The notes: generated by a model not told the origin, from the letters alone. Positions 1-8,985 are shown, counted from the first letter of the stretch. The stretch: DNA of 64,000 nt from CAZSAT01 sp964604675 (GCA_964604675.1 CAZSAT010000001.1:118669-182668); one strand, 5' to 3'. Made by a program: numbers and translations.

Positions 1-202
1 CCACGCCCGCCCAGTCGTTCTGCAGCCAGTGGGCCCAGCCGAGCTCCCAGAGACAGTCGAGCCGCTCCGGCGCCTCCTGGTGACACAGCGCGAGCGCGGC
101 CTCGGCCGCGGGACCATCCTTGGCCTTCAGGGCGGCGATCCCCTCGCCGTAGCCGGCGTCTCCGGGGGCAGCGAACGAGAGCGTGGCGAGCAGCATGACC
201 AT
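1..202 (-). CDS. Exported helical-repeat protein, N-terminal fragment
   Basis: On the minus strand an ATG at 202 (or a second ATG at 196) opens a frame that runs off the left edge. It begins MVMLLATLSFAAPGDAGYGE, a short hydrophobic signal peptide with likely cleavage after SFA, followed by an Ala/Leu-rich helical stretch containing two Cys and several Trp (CLWELGWAHWLQ). The period resembles a TPR/Sel1-like scaffold, but too little is present to name a family. It diverges from the MMPL transporter gene, with about 137 nt between them. Function unknown; the rest lies outside the window. Confidence 0.55.
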   Translation of the reverse strand, partial: MVMLLATLSFAAPGDAGYGEGIAALKAKDGPAAEAALALCHQEAPERLDCLWELGWAHWLQNDWAGV

Positions 203-339
203 GACGTGGACCTAACCCCGCACCGCCCCGATGAGGGTCCACGCCACCGCAGCGCACCCCAGAACGAGTGGACTCACCACTCCTCGACACCCGACCCGAC
301 GCCCGACGCGCTAAACGAGGGTGCCCCAGGACGAGGAGT

Positions 340-2877
340 GTGGAGACGTTGGCGAGCAACCGCGAGAGCCGCTTCTTCCGCGCCTGGACCGAGACGGTCC
401 TGCGCTACCAATGGCTCATGCTGGCCCTGACCCTGACGGTCACGGGCGCCTTCGCGTTCCAGGTCAAGACCAAGCTCGAGATCGACCCGAGCGCCGACTA
501 TTTCTCGAAGGGCTCCGAGACCCGCCAGATCCTCGACGCCTTCCACGAGGACTTCGGCAACGACACGTGGCACCTCATCATGGTGGAGGGAGACGTCTTC
601 AGCATCGACTTCCTCGACCGCCTGCGGACGCTGCACGGCGCGATGGAAGCCGCGGACCTCCAGGTCGACCAGGAGATCGCCGAGCCCGAAGACGAGGACG
701 GTGACCCCGAAGCGATCGAGCCGGAGCCGACCGACGAGGGCGCCGGCTGGGGCGACGACGCCGGCTGGGGCGACGACGACGGCTGGGGCGACGACGACTG
801 GGGCGACGAGGCCGGCGGCAGCCTGATCGAGGAGGTGGTCAGCCTCGTCAACGCACGCCAGACCGTGTCCGAGGACGGCGCTGTGCGGGTGCGCGGCTTC
901 CTCGACACCTGGCCCACCGAAGCCGATCTGCCGGGACTGGAGGCCGCGGCCCTCGGAGACCCCAGCCTCGTCGGCCAGGTGGTGGGCGCCGAGGGCACGC
1001 ACGCGGTGGTGCTCGTGCGCACCCAGGTGTTGAGCGAGAAGCAGACCAAGCAGGTCCATGCCCAGCTCGCCGCCATCGCGGCCGAACACGACGCCGAAGG
1101 CTTCCGTGTCGAGAACACCGGCATGCCGGCGCTCAACGCGGCCCTGACCGGACAGCTCACGCGCGACATGCGCGTGCTGGTGGGGGCGGCCTTCCTCGTG
1201 ATGAGCCTGGTGCTCGGCGGGCTGTTCCGAAACGCGGTGGCGGTCATCTCGCCGCTGATCGTCGTGGGCATGTCCGCCATCTGGGCCCTCGGCGCGATGG
1301 CGATCTACGGGGTCCCCGTCACCCTGCTCACCAACATCCTGCCGGCCTTCCTGGCCTGCGTGGGCCTGGGCGACTCCGTGCACGTGCTGTCCGTGCACCG
1401 GGACGCTCGGGTTCGCGGCGACGACAACCACACCGCGGTGGTGCACGCCATTGCCTCCACCGCCCTGCCGATCCTCTTCACGACCCTCACCACCGCCATG
1501 GGGCTGTTGAGCTTCCGCTTCGCCTCCACCGAAGCGATCCAGGAGCTGGGCATGTTCGGGGCCTGGGGCGTGATGGTGGCTCTGTTCCACAGCATCGTCT
1601 TCCTCCCCATCGCGATGTCGCTCGGGGGTGGTGGCACGGTGAAGGCTCCGGCCGCGTCGGGGGCGCGCAAGCGCGACCTCATCGACGCCCTGCTCGCGGC
1701 CACCACACGGCTCTCCGACGGGCCTGGTCGGCCTGCCAGGGTGCTCGGCGTGGCCCTGCTGATCGCCATCGGATCGGGCTTCGGCATGACCAGGCTGGCG
1801 GTGTTCCACGACCCCCTCGAGTGGCTCCCCGAGGACGACCGCACCCGCATGAGCCTCGACGAGTTCGACGCCCACGTGGGCGGCACCGCCAACCTCACCG
1901 TGTTGCTCGAGGCCAGCGGCGAGCGGGGCCTGCGTGACCACGACGTGCTGCAAGGCGTGCAGGGCCTGCAGGAACACCTCGAGGCGTTCGTGCACCCCAG
2001 GACCGGCGAACGCATCGTCACCAGCTCCACGAGCCTGGTCGACGTCATCAAGGAGACCAACCGCGCACTGCACGACGGTGACCAGGCCTTCTACGTGCTC
2101 CCCGACACCCAACGCGGCGTGTCCGACATGCTCTTCCTCTTCGAGAACGCCGGGCCGGCCGCCCTACGCCAGCTCGCCACCGCCGACTTCTCCCGCTCCC
2201 ACCTGAGCCTGCGGCTGCGGTGGATGGACGCCACCAGCTACCTGCCGCTCACCGAATGGCTCGACGAGGGCATCGCGAAGTTCCTCCCCGAGGGGGTCAC
2301 CGCGCGGCCCACGGGCTCGGTCTACAGCATCACCTCGATCATCGGCGGCTTGATCGACGACCTGCTGCGCAGCTTCACGGTGGCCCTCATCACGGTCACC
2401 GTGATGATGATCCTGTTGCTCAAGACCGTCCGGCTCGGCCTGCTCGCCATGCTGCCCAACCTGGTGCCGATCCTGATGGTGATGGGCATGATGGGCTACA
2501 CCGGCATCCCCATCGACCTCGCCAACCTGCTGATCGCCAGCATCGTGATCGGCGTGAGCGTGGACTACACCATCCACTACATCCACCAGTGGCGGGTGGT
2601 GCACATGGTCGACGGCGACTGCGAAGCCGGCATCGCGCACGCGCTGCAGCACGCCGGCCGGGCCCTGGTGGGCTCCGCGCTCATCCTCACCGGCGGCTTC
2701 GCGGTCTACCTCGCCAGCTCGATGGTGAATGTCCAGCGCTTCGGCGTGTTGGTAGGTCTGGCGTGCTTGTTCGCGCTCTTCTCCAACCTCGTCATCGCAC
2801 CCGCCCTCTTGCGCCTCTTCTTCGGGGAGGGCAAGGAGCCTTCCCCCGCTGGAGCCGTCCATGAACCGTCTGCGTAG
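340..2877 (+). CDS. MMPL/RND-family inner-membrane transporter
   Basis: Large polytopic exporter of about 845 aa. It has the duplicated RND layout: a first transmembrane segment near residues 20-40, a periplasmic loop, six helices, a second loop and six more helices. Both helix bundles carry the family's charged motif, seen as CVGLGDSVHV and VIGVSVDYTIHY. MMPL proteins use the proton motive force to move lipids or other hydrophobic molecules. The first loop contains an unusual acidic/aromatic insert around nt 725-815 with four WGDD/WGDE-like units. The start is uncertain: GTG 340 and TTG 349 both follow the GAGGAG at 333-338, and the frame is open back to a GTG at 268. The gene overlaps the LolA-like gene by 17 nt and heads a three-gene operon. 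The substrate cannot be deduced. Confidence 0.85.
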   Translation: METLASNRESRFFRAWTETVLRYQWLMLALTLTVTGAFAFQVKTKLEIDPSADYFSKGSETRQILDAFHEDFGNDTWHLIMVEGDVFSIDFLDRLRTLHGAMEAADLQVDQEIAEPEDEDGDPEAIEPEPTDEGAGWGDDAGWGDDDGWGDDDWGDEAGGSLIEEVVSLVNARQTVSEDGAVRVRGFLDTWPTEADLPGLEAAALGDPSLVGQVVGAEGTHAVVLVRTQVLSEKQTKQVHAQLAAIAAEHDAEGFRVENTGMPALNAALTGQLTRDMRVLVGAAFLVMSLVLGGLFRNAVAVISPLIVVGMSAIWALGAMAIYGVPVTLLTNILPAFLACVGLGDSVHVLSVHRDARVRGDDNHTAVVHAIASTALPILFTTLTTAMGLLSFRFASTEAIQELGMFGAWGVMVALFHSIVFLPIAMSLGGGGTVKAPAASGARKRDLIDALLAATTRLSDGPGRPARVLGVALLIAIGSGFGMTRLAVFHDPLEWLPEDDRTRMSLDEFDAHVGGTANLTVLLEASGERGLRDHDVLQGVQGLQEHLEAFVHPRTGERIVTSSTSLVDVIKETNRALHDGDQAFYVLPDTQRGVSDMLFLFENAGPAALRQLATADFSRSHLSLRLRWMDATSYLPLTEWLDEGIAKFLPEGVTARPTGSVYSITSIIGGLIDDLLRSFTVALITVTVMMILLLKTVRLGLLAMLPNLVPILMVMGMMGYTGIPIDLANLLIASIVIGVSVDYTIHYIHQWRVVHMVDGDCEAGIAHALQHAGRALVGSALILTGGFAVYLASSMVNVQRFGVLVGLACLFALFSNLVIAPALLRLFFGEGKEPSPAGAVHEPSA

Positions 2878-3667
2878 CCTGCTGCTCGCCGCCCTCGCCT
2901 CGTCGCCTGCCACCGCGCTCGCGCTCGACCCCGGCACCACCGACGCCAACGCGATCATGGAGGCCGTCGAGGCCCGCGACACAGGCGCTCAGTCCGTGTC
3001 CCGCCTCGAGATCACGATCCGCGATGCCGGCGGACGGGAGCGCAGCCGCGTGGTGCAGACCAAGGCCATGAAGGTCGACGACGGTCGGAAGCAGCTCTTC
3101 CTGTTCGAGAGCCCGGCCGACGTGAGGAACGCGGGCTTCCTGTCCTTCGACCACGCCACCGGTGCCGACGACCAGTGGCTGTACCTCCCGAGCCTCGGCA
3201 AGACCACGCGCATCGCGTCGACCGACAAGTCGGGCGCCTTCATGGGCACCGACCTCTCCTACGCCGACCTCACCGAGAAGGATCCGGCGAACTACAGCTA
3301 CGAGCTCGTGAAGGACAACGACCCGGTCAGCGGCGAGGACTGCTGGGTCATCGAGGCCGCTCCCACCACCGAGGAGGAGCAGAAGGAGACCGGGTACAAG
3401 AAGACCCAGCTCTGGATCAGCAAGGAGAAGCTCATGCCGCTGAAGGCCAAGTCCTGGGTCATCCAGGGCCAGCGCATGAAGTGGATCACCTTCGGCGACG
3501 TGAAGAACGTCGGCGGTGTGTGGGTCGCCCACGAGACGGTGGTGAAGACCACGCGCAACGGCGAGCTCGAGTCCCAGTCCACCTTGCGCTTCTCGAGCCT
3601 GGACATCGGCGACGCCCTGGTGAGCGAGGACGACTTCACCGAGCGGCGGCTCGAGCAGGGGCTGTGA
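2861..3667 (+). CDS. Outer-membrane lipoprotein-sorting (LolA-like) periplasmic protein
   Basis: 268 aa with a clear Sec signal peptide (MNRLRSLLLAALASSPATALA). The mature part resembles the LolA-like 'outer membrane lipoprotein-sorting protein' family: strands with lysine/arginine-rich edges, the block DQWLYLPSLGKTTRIAS, then FMGTDLSYADL. Members have an open beta-barrel that carries a lipid or lipoprotein across the periplasm. It lies between an inner-membrane MMPL pump and an outer-membrane barrel, so it is probably the periplasmic shuttle of that system. This matches the DUF1329 (LolA/B-fold), DUF1302 and RND gene sets known from Pseudomonas-like bacteria. The ATG at 2861 overlaps the upstream gene, and the downstream GTG overlaps its stop codon, so translation is probably coupled. 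Confidence 0.8.
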   Translation: MNRLRSLLLAALASSPATALALDPGTTDANAIMEAVEARDTGAQSVSRLEITIRDAGGRERSRVVQTKAMKVDDGRKQLFLFESPADVRNAGFLSFDHATGADDQWLYLPSLGKTTRIASTDKSGAFMGTDLSYADLTEKDPANYSYELVKDNDPVSGEDCWVIEAAPTTEEEQKETGYKKTQLWISKEKLMPLKAKSWVIQGQRMKWITFGDVKNVGGVWVAHETVVKTTRNGELESQSTLRFSSLDIGDALVSEDDFTERRLEQGL

Positions 3668-5112
3668 TCCTCGCGCTCACGGTCGGCACGGCGCTCGCCC
3701 AGGATGAAGGGCACTGGAGCGACGACGACGCGGGTTGGGGCGACGAGGACGACGGCTGGGGCGAGGAAGAAGACGGCTGGGGCGAGCCCTCGGCACCCGC
3801 CGACCCGGTCAAGCCTCCCTCTCCCTTGTCCTTCGACGGCCAGGTGTCCACCGAAGAGGCCCTCTGGATCGAGCGGCTGGACGAGGAGCCGCTGGCCAAG
3901 GCCCGCCAGAGCCTGGACCTCGGCGTCGGCTTCTCGAAGAACGGCTGGCGCGCACGGGTCAGCGGTCACGCCGAGGTCGACCCGGTCTACCTGCGCGACG
4001 GGGTGGACCCCTCCACCCGTGCCACCTACGGCTGGCAGGCCCGCCCCGGCGAAGCGTGGGTCGCCACCTCCTTCGGCCCGGTGGACCTCTCGGTCGGCCG
4101 CCAGGAGGTCGCCTGGGGCAAAGGCAACGTGCTGGGCTTGTTCGATCGCGTGAACCCGAAGGACCTGCGCGAGCCCGGACTGGCCGACCTCGACGACGTC
4201 CGGCTCCCGGTCACCATGTTCAAGGCGGCGTTCTTCGCCGGCGACCACAAGCTCGAAGCCATCGTGGTGCCCGAGGCCGACTGGGGCTACCGCAGCCCGC
4301 CCGACGGCCCCTTCGGCCTGCTGCCGGGCCTGCTGGAGCACCAGGGCATCGGCCAGATCGTGGCCGACGGCCTGATCAGCAAGGAGTACGCATGGGTCCA
4401 CCTCCAGGACCGCTGGGGGGCCGAGGTGATCCAGGGCTTCGGCAGCTGGACATGGAGCGGCAAGGGCGTGGACCTCGGGCTCTACGGCGCGAGCGCGCTG
4501 GACCAACAGGGCGTGATCGTCGGCGGCGACGACCCGCCCAACCTGCTCGGCGACGACATCGCCATCCCCATCGACCACCGGCGCTCCACCCTCTTCGGTC
4601 ACGCCGGCGCGGCCACCGTGGGCGGCACCGTGCTCCGCTGGGAAGCCGCCGGGGAGCTCGGTCGCGCGGTGAACGTCGGCGACGTGGTCGCGCTCGACGC
4701 CTCGGGCCTGCCCACCTTCGACGCCCAGACCGCCGAGATCGATGCCTACACGGGCCTCGTCGGCGTCAGCTACGCCGGCCTCCCCCGCACCACGCTCGAT
4801 CTCGAGGTGTCCGGTGGCTACGTCCCCGACAAGCCCGACGACATGCTGCTGCCCTGGGGTGAGCTCCAGTACGCCGTGCGCGCCCAGCACAAGCTCCTGC
4901 GCGAGCGGTTGGCCCTGACCGCCGCAGGTGGCGGCATCGGTCCCACCCTCGCCTACGGGCTGCTCGTGCGCGCCGACGTCGCCTACGAGCTGGCCGACGG
5001 CCTGCGCGCCAACCTCGGCTGGATCACCTACCAGCCCGGCGAGGAGCTCGGGCCGCTGGTCGGCCTGGAGACCCACGACCGGGTCTTCGGTGGGGTGCAC
5101 TGGAGCTTCTGA
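3664..5112 (+). CDS. DUF1302-like outer-membrane beta-barrel protein
   Basis: 482 aa. The GTG at 3664 overlaps the previous stop (GTGA) and gives a short signal peptide, MILALTVGTALA, cut before QDEG. An acidic tryptophan-rich tract follows (nt 3715-3795; AGWGDEDDGWGEEEDGWGE), strikingly like the insert in the MMPL pump two genes upstream. The rest alternates hydrophobic and polar residues as in a porin, contains VGRQEVAWGKGNVLGLFDRV and NPKDLREPG, typical of DUF1302-type barrels, and ends in WSF, a C-terminal aromatic suited to BAM recognition. It probably forms the outer-membrane pore or acceptor for the MMPL/LolA-like machinery. The family call is by pattern, not alignment. Confidence 0.75.
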   Translation: MILALTVGTALAQDEGHWSDDDAGWGDEDDGWGEEEDGWGEPSAPADPVKPPSPLSFDGQVSTEEALWIERLDEEPLAKARQSLDLGVGFSKNGWRARVSGHAEVDPVYLRDGVDPSTRATYGWQARPGEAWVATSFGPVDLSVGRQEVAWGKGNVLGLFDRVNPKDLREPGLADLDDVRLPVTMFKAAFFAGDHKLEAIVVPEADWGYRSPPDGPFGLLPGLLEHQGIGQIVADGLISKEYAWVHLQDRWGAEVIQGFGSWTWSGKGVDLGLYGASALDQQGVIVGGDDPPNLLGDDIAIPIDHRRSTLFGHAGAATVGGTVLRWEAAGELGRAVNVGDVVALDASGLPTFDAQTAEIDAYTGLVGVSYAGLPRTTLDLEVSGGYVPDKPDDMLLPWGELQYAVRAQHKLLRERLALTAAGGGIGPTLAYGLLVRADVAYELADGLRANLGWITYQPGEELGPLVGLETHDRVFGGVHWSF

Positions 5113-5119
5113 GCGGGGG

Positions 5120-5125
5120 TACCCT
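5120..5125 (+). promoter_or_regulatory. -10 hexamer TACCCT, leaderless start
   Basis: TACCCT, preceded by GGGGG, ends 5 nt before the ATG at 5131. An in-frame TGA at 5110-5112 with no start codon in between fixes that ATG as the start. With the usual 6-8 nt from -10 to +1, transcription would begin at or next to the start codon. No clear -35 element is visible. Confidence 0.5.
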
Positions 5126-5130
5126 CGAGC

Positions 5131-5538
5131 ATGCTCGCCCTCCTCCTGAGCTGCGTCCCCACCGAACCGTGCGCCACGGGCTTCGGACGCGCGAGCGACG
5201 GCAGCTGCGTGGCGCTGGACGGTCCCGACACCGGGAGCCACGCCGCCGCTGCGCAGGACTCGACCGCCCCGGACTCCGCCACGCCCGAGGACTCCGGCCT
5301 TAGGCCGGTGCGAGCACGACCGCGGCCAGCGACAGCACCGCGCACGCCACCCCGGGCAGGGCGGGTCCCGTCTTCACGATGGTGCCATAGGCCAGGGCCG
5401 CTCCGACACCGCACGCGATGGACGCCACCGCGCGGCGATGGCGGCGGCGGCGGTGGCGCATCCAGTCGTCGCTCGAGGGCTCCGGTGCGTCGGTCGAGAC
5501 GACCGCAGCGCCGCACGTCGGGCACTCCGAAGCGGTGA
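5131..5538 (+). CDS. Small Cys-rich lipoprotein; C-terminal half doubtful
   Basis: The first ~57 residues look genuine: an ultra-short lipoprotein signal (MLALLLSC, lipobox Cys 8), then CATGFGRASDGSCVAL and a Ser/Thr/Asp/Ala linker of the type common in this genome. The start is fixed by an in-frame TGA at 5110-5112. From about nt 5300 the frame becomes arginine/proline-rich and lies antisense to a convincing zinc-ribbon gene (5300-5572), so that half is probably not real coding sequence. A one-base frameshift near 5300 would end the protein at the TAG there. Either the two genes truly overlap tail to tail by 239 nt or the end is mis-sequenced. Confidence 0.5.
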   Translation: MLALLLSCVPTEPCATGFGRASDGSCVALDGPDTGSHAAAAQDSTAPDSATPEDSGLRPVRARPRPATAPRTPPRAGRVPSSRWCHRPGPLRHRTRWTPPRGDGGGGGGASSRRSRAPVRRSRRPQRRTSGTPKR

Positions 5539-5572
5539 GGTCGGAGGCGTTGCAGGACGGGCAGTAGATCAT
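5300..5572 (-). CDS. Zinc-ribbon small membrane protein
   Basis: 90 aa. The N-terminus has a CPSC...CPTC zinc ribbon (residues 4-21), then a polar linker, a basic RRRRHRRA patch and two hydrophobic helices (about residues 48-88) separated by KTGPALPG. This is a common small-protein layout: a cytoplasmic zinc finger tethered to the membrane by a helical hairpin. The role is unknown. It diverges from gyrA with 80 nt between the starts and overlaps the plus-strand lipoprotein frame at its 3' end. Confidence 0.7.
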   Translation of the reverse strand: MIYCPSCNASDLTASECPTCGAAVVSTDAPEPSSDDWMRHRRRRHRRAVASIACGVGAALAYGTIVKTGPALPGVACAVLSLAAVVLAPA

Positions 5573-5652
5573 GCCCCCGGTACGCGTCGAAGGGGCCCCG
5601 GATTGCCTTCGAACGCGTTAGTCCACAGCGTCGCGATCCCCCTCGGAGACCC

Positions 5653-8112
5653 ATGTCGACCGACTCCTTCGCCGCCCACGTGGTGCCCATCTCCATCGCC
5701 GAGGAGATGAGGACCGCGTACATGGACTACTCCATGTCCGTCATCGTCGGGCGGGCCCTCCCCGACGTGCGTGACGGGCTGAAGCCCGTCCACCGGCGCA
5801 TCCTCTACGCGATGCTCGGCGAAGGCCTCCTGGCGAGCCGCCGCTACTCCAAGTGCGCCGGTGTCGTCGGCGAGGTGCTCAAGAAGTACCACCCGCACGG
5901 CGACTCGGCGGTGTACGACGCGCTGGTCCGCATGGCCCAGCCCTGGAACATGCGCGGCCTGCTCATCGACGGGCAGGGCAACTTCGGCTCGGTCGACGGC
6001 GATCCCGCCGCCGCCTACCGGTACACCGAGTGCAAGATGACCAAGCTCGCGGAGGAACTCCTCCGCGACATCGACAAGGAAACGGTCAGCTTCACGCCCA
6101 ACTTCGACGGCACGACGGGCGAGCCCACCGTGCTGCCCGCGGCCTACCCCAACCTCCTCGTCAACGGCACCGACGGCATCGCGGTCGGCATGGCCACCAA
6201 GATCCCGCCGCACAACCTCGGCGAGATCATCGACGCCACCGTGGCCTGCATCGACAGCCCGGCGCTCACCAGCGAAGACCTGATGGAGATCGTGCCGGGG
6301 CCGGACTTCCCCACCGGTGCGCTCATCTACGGCCGCCAGGGCGTGCGGGACGCCTACACCACGGGACGCGGCCGCATCTACGTCCGCGCGCGCACCCACT
6401 TCGAGACCTTCGGCAACGACCGCACGGCCATCATCATCGACGAGCTGCCCTTCCAGGTGAACAAGGCGCGGCTGCAGCAGAACATCGCCCACCTCGTGCG
6501 CGACAAGAAGATCGAGGGCATCTCCGGCCTCCGCGACGAGTCCGACCGGCGCGGCATGCGCGTGGTCATCGAGCTCAAGCGCGACGCCTACGACGAGGTC
6601 GTGCTCAACAAGCTCTTCAAGCACACCGAGATGCAGTCCACCTTCGGCGTGATCATGCTCGCCATCGTGGGCGGTCAGCCGCGGGTCATGGGGCTGCGCG
6701 AGGTCATCGGTCACTACATCAGCCACCGCCGCGACGTCGTCACCCGCCGCTGCCGGTACGAGCTGCGCAAGGCGCAGGAGCGGGCCCACATCCTCGAGGG
6801 CTACCGCATCGCGCTGGACAACCTCGACGAGGTGATCAAGCTCATCCGCGCCTCCCCCACCGCCGAGGTGGCCCGCGAAGGCCTGGTGCAACGCTTCGGG
6901 CTCTCCGAGATCCAGGCACGGGCCATCCTCGAGATGCGCCTGCAGCGCCTCACCGGCCTCGAGCGCGACAAGATCGAGACCGAGTACACCGAGGTGATGG
7001 CCACCATCACCCGCCTCCAGGGGCTCCTGGCCGACGAAGCGCTCCTGATGAACCTCGTCAAGGAGGAGCTGCAGGCGGTGCGCGAGCGCTTCGCCGACGA
7101 GCGCCGCACCGAGATCATCGAGTCCCGCAGCGAGCTCTCGATCTACGACCTCATCGCCGAGGAAGACCAGGTCATCACGCTGTCGGTCAACGGCTACGTC
7201 AAGCGCACCAGCCAGGCCGAGTACGAGGAGCAGCGACGGGGGGGCATGGGCAAGCGGGGCATGAACACCCGCAACGAGGACTCGGTCGCCGACCTCTTCG
7301 TGGCCAACACCCACTCCGATCTGCTGATCTTCACGACCCACGGCCAGGTCTTCAAGGTGCCCGTGCACCACATCCCGGAGTCCAAGCGGGGCGCGCGCGG
7401 CAAGCCGATCGTGAACCTCGTCCCGCTGGAGACCGACGACACCATCGCAGCGGTGCTGTCCATCCGCGAGTTCTCCGACGACGTCGACCTGCTCTTCTGC
7501 TCGCGCAAGGGCCTCGTCAAGCGCACCATGCTCTCGGAGTACCGGAACATCCGGTCCACCACGGGGCTGCGTGCCTACGACTGCGCCGAGGACGACGAGC
7601 TCTTCACCGTGCTCCTGACCGCCACGGACCAGGAGGTGCTCATCGCCACCAAGGCCGGGCTCTCCATCCGCTTCCCCGGTCCCGACATCCGCCACATGGG
7701 CCGCGTCGCCCGTGGCGTGCGCGGAGTCGACCTCGCCGACGACGACCGGATCGTCGGCATGAGCGTGCTCGAGGAAGACCCCGAGATGCTGCTGCTCACC
7801 GTCACCGAGAACGGCTTCGGCAAGCGCACACCGGTCGGTGAGTACCGGCTCCAGGGACGCGGCGGGAAGGGCGTGATCAACCTGAAGGTGGCCGAGAAGA
7901 CCGGCTTCGTGGTCGGCTCGCTCCAGGTGCACGACGAAGACCGCATCATGCTGATGACCGACAACGGTCGGGTGATCAAGATCCCCGTCATCAACATCCG
8001 CGAGACGGGGCGCGCAGCGATGGGCGTGCGCCTGATGCGCGTGGCCGACGGCGAGCGCGTGGTCAGCGTCACCCGGGTCATCGAGGAAGACGACCAGGCC
8101 GCCGAGGAGTAG
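5653..8112 (+). CDS. gyrA: DNA gyrase subunit A
   Basis: 819 aa, full length. GyrA is the DNA-breaking subunit of gyrase (A2B2), which introduces negative supercoils. The catalytic Tyr is Tyr124 in AAYRYTE. The quinolone-resistance region reads HPHGDSAVYDALVRMAQP, with Ser and Asp at the positions of E. coli S83 and D87, so no classical resistance substitution is present. The C-terminal six-bladed domain has a GyrA box at residues 527-533, QRRGGMG, differing from the usual QRRGG(K/R)G at one basic position. Possession of the box separates it from ParC. The ATG is preceded by GGAG. It stands alone, without gyrB, and converges on the next gene with 14 nt between. Confidence 0.97.
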   Translation: MSTDSFAAHVVPISIAEEMRTAYMDYSMSVIVGRALPDVRDGLKPVHRRILYAMLGEGLLASRRYSKCAGVVGEVLKKYHPHGDSAVYDALVRMAQPWNMRGLLIDGQGNFGSVDGDPAAAYRYTECKMTKLAEELLRDIDKETVSFTPNFDGTTGEPTVLPAAYPNLLVNGTDGIAVGMATKIPPHNLGEIIDATVACIDSPALTSEDLMEIVPGPDFPTGALIYGRQGVRDAYTTGRGRIYVRARTHFETFGNDRTAIIIDELPFQVNKARLQQNIAHLVRDKKIEGISGLRDESDRRGMRVVIELKRDAYDEVVLNKLFKHTEMQSTFGVIMLAIVGGQPRVMGLREVIGHYISHRRDVVTRRCRYELRKAQERAHILEGYRIALDNLDEVIKLIRASPTAEVAREGLVQRFGLSEIQARAILEMRLQRLTGLERDKIETEYTEVMATITRLQGLLADEALLMNLVKEELQAVRERFADERRTEIIESRSELSIYDLIAEEDQVITLSVNGYVKRTSQAEYEEQRRGGMGKRGMNTRNEDSVADLFVANTHSDLLIFTTHGQVFKVPVHHIPESKRGARGKPIVNLVPLETDDTIAAVLSIREFSDDVDLLFCSRKGLVKRTMLSEYRNIRSTTGLRAYDCAEDDELFTVLLTATDQEVLIATKAGLSIRFPGPDIRHMGRVARGVRGVDLADDDRIVGMSVLEEDPEMLLLTVTENGFGKRTPVGEYRLQGRGGKGVINLKVAEKTGFVVGSLQVHDEDRIMLMTDNGRVIKIPVINIRETGRAAMGVRLMRVADGERVVSVTRVIEEDDQAAEE

Positions 8113-8126
8113 GCCGCTCGGCGGGC

Positions 8127-8879
8127 TCAGTCCTCGGCGGAGTCCTTCGAGGTCGAAGCCCTCTTGAGCTTCTGCTTCAGCGGGAGCGCCAGGCGGAAGT
8201 TCAGGGTCGACCCTCCGGGGCCCTGCTCGGAGACCGCCGGCACCGCGAGCACCTGGCCGTCGGGCAGCTTCAGCCGCAGCGTGATGTTCGGCTTCACCAC
8301 CGCATCCACCGGAAGCCGACCGCGCTTGAGCCCTTCCTTCAGGTCCCGGCGCAGCCGTGCTGGATCGCTCCAGGCCACGGTCACCTCGTCGTCGAGCACC
8401 GTGACCTCTCGACCCTCGGTCTTGGGCTTGCGCACCCAGACGGGGTCGCTGGCCACCTGCTTGGAGATGCCCTCCCGGAGCGCCTTGCGCAGATCCGAGC
8501 GGCCGCTGCCGGACCGCATCTCCGACACCGAGCGCGAGTCCAACCACGACACCGCGCCCCGCGGTGCGCGCCCCTGGCTGGTGGAGTCCGCCCAGTCCAA
8601 CAGCCGCTCTTCGTCCGCTGCGCTCAGCCCCTCCAGCAGCATGCGCGTCGTGCGCTCGTCGGCGTAGTTCGGCTCGCCCACCGAGACCACCAGCGCCTGG
8701 GTGACCACGCTGCCCGACAGGCCGCGGAGGTCGATCCGCACGTCCACGACCTCGTGAGGCTTCAGCTCGTCCATGAGCTTGGCCTCCAGCTTCTGACCAT
8801 CGAGCCACACGAGCGTGCCATGCACCATGCGCCCGTCTGGCGGACGGACGGTGACGTCGGTCTGGACCTGCAGCCGCAT
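8127..8879 (-). CDS. PilZ-like domain protein, hypothetical
   Basis: 250 aa. The ATG at 8879 has GGGGGTGA upstream; the frame stays open further upstream but that part looks non-coding. The first ~100 residues are beta-rich (TDVTVRPPDGRMVHGTLVWL, VVDVRIDLRGL) and resemble a PilZ/YcgR-like barrel. The RxxxR and D/NxSxxG c-di-GMP signatures are not evident, so nucleotide binding is doubtful. The middle is charged and helical, and the end has a second beta segment followed by a Lys/Ser/Asp tail. No signal peptide. It converges with gyrA and diverges from a TPR protein. Function unknown. Confidence 0.65.
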   Translation of the reverse strand: MRLQVQTDVTVRPPDGRMVHGTLVWLDGQKLEAKLMDELKPHEVVDVRIDLRGLSGSVVTQALVVSVGEPNYADERTTRMLLEGLSAADEERLLDWADSTSQGRAPRGAVSWLDSRSVSEMRSGSGRSDLRKALREGISKQVASDPVWVRKPKTEGREVTVLDDEVTVAWSDPARLRRDLKEGLKRGRLPVDAVVKPNITLRLKLPDGQVLAVPAVSEQGPGGSTLNFRLALPLKQKLKRASTSKDSAED

Positions 8880-8933
8880 CGCGATCACCCCCGTGGTAGC
8901 CGCGCATAACGCGTCGCCCCAAAGGTCCACAGC

Positions 8934-8963
8934 TTGCGGAGCCTGCCGGAAGTGCGCTATCTG
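8934..8963 (+). promoter_or_regulatory. Promoter of the TPR membrane protein gene
   Basis: TTGCGG (8934-8939) and TATCTG (8958-8963) are separated by 18 nt, a sigma70-like arrangement. Predicted start near 8970, giving a leader of about 16 nt before the ATG at 8986. Confidence 0.5.
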
Positions 8964-8985
8964 GCTGGGGTTTGAACAGGCACCC

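Noticed and set aside
29..430. A plus-strand frame at the left edge
   Set aside because: It overlaps a better minus-strand frame with a signal peptide and the start of the MMPL gene; its composition is Arg/Gly/Pro-rich without structure.
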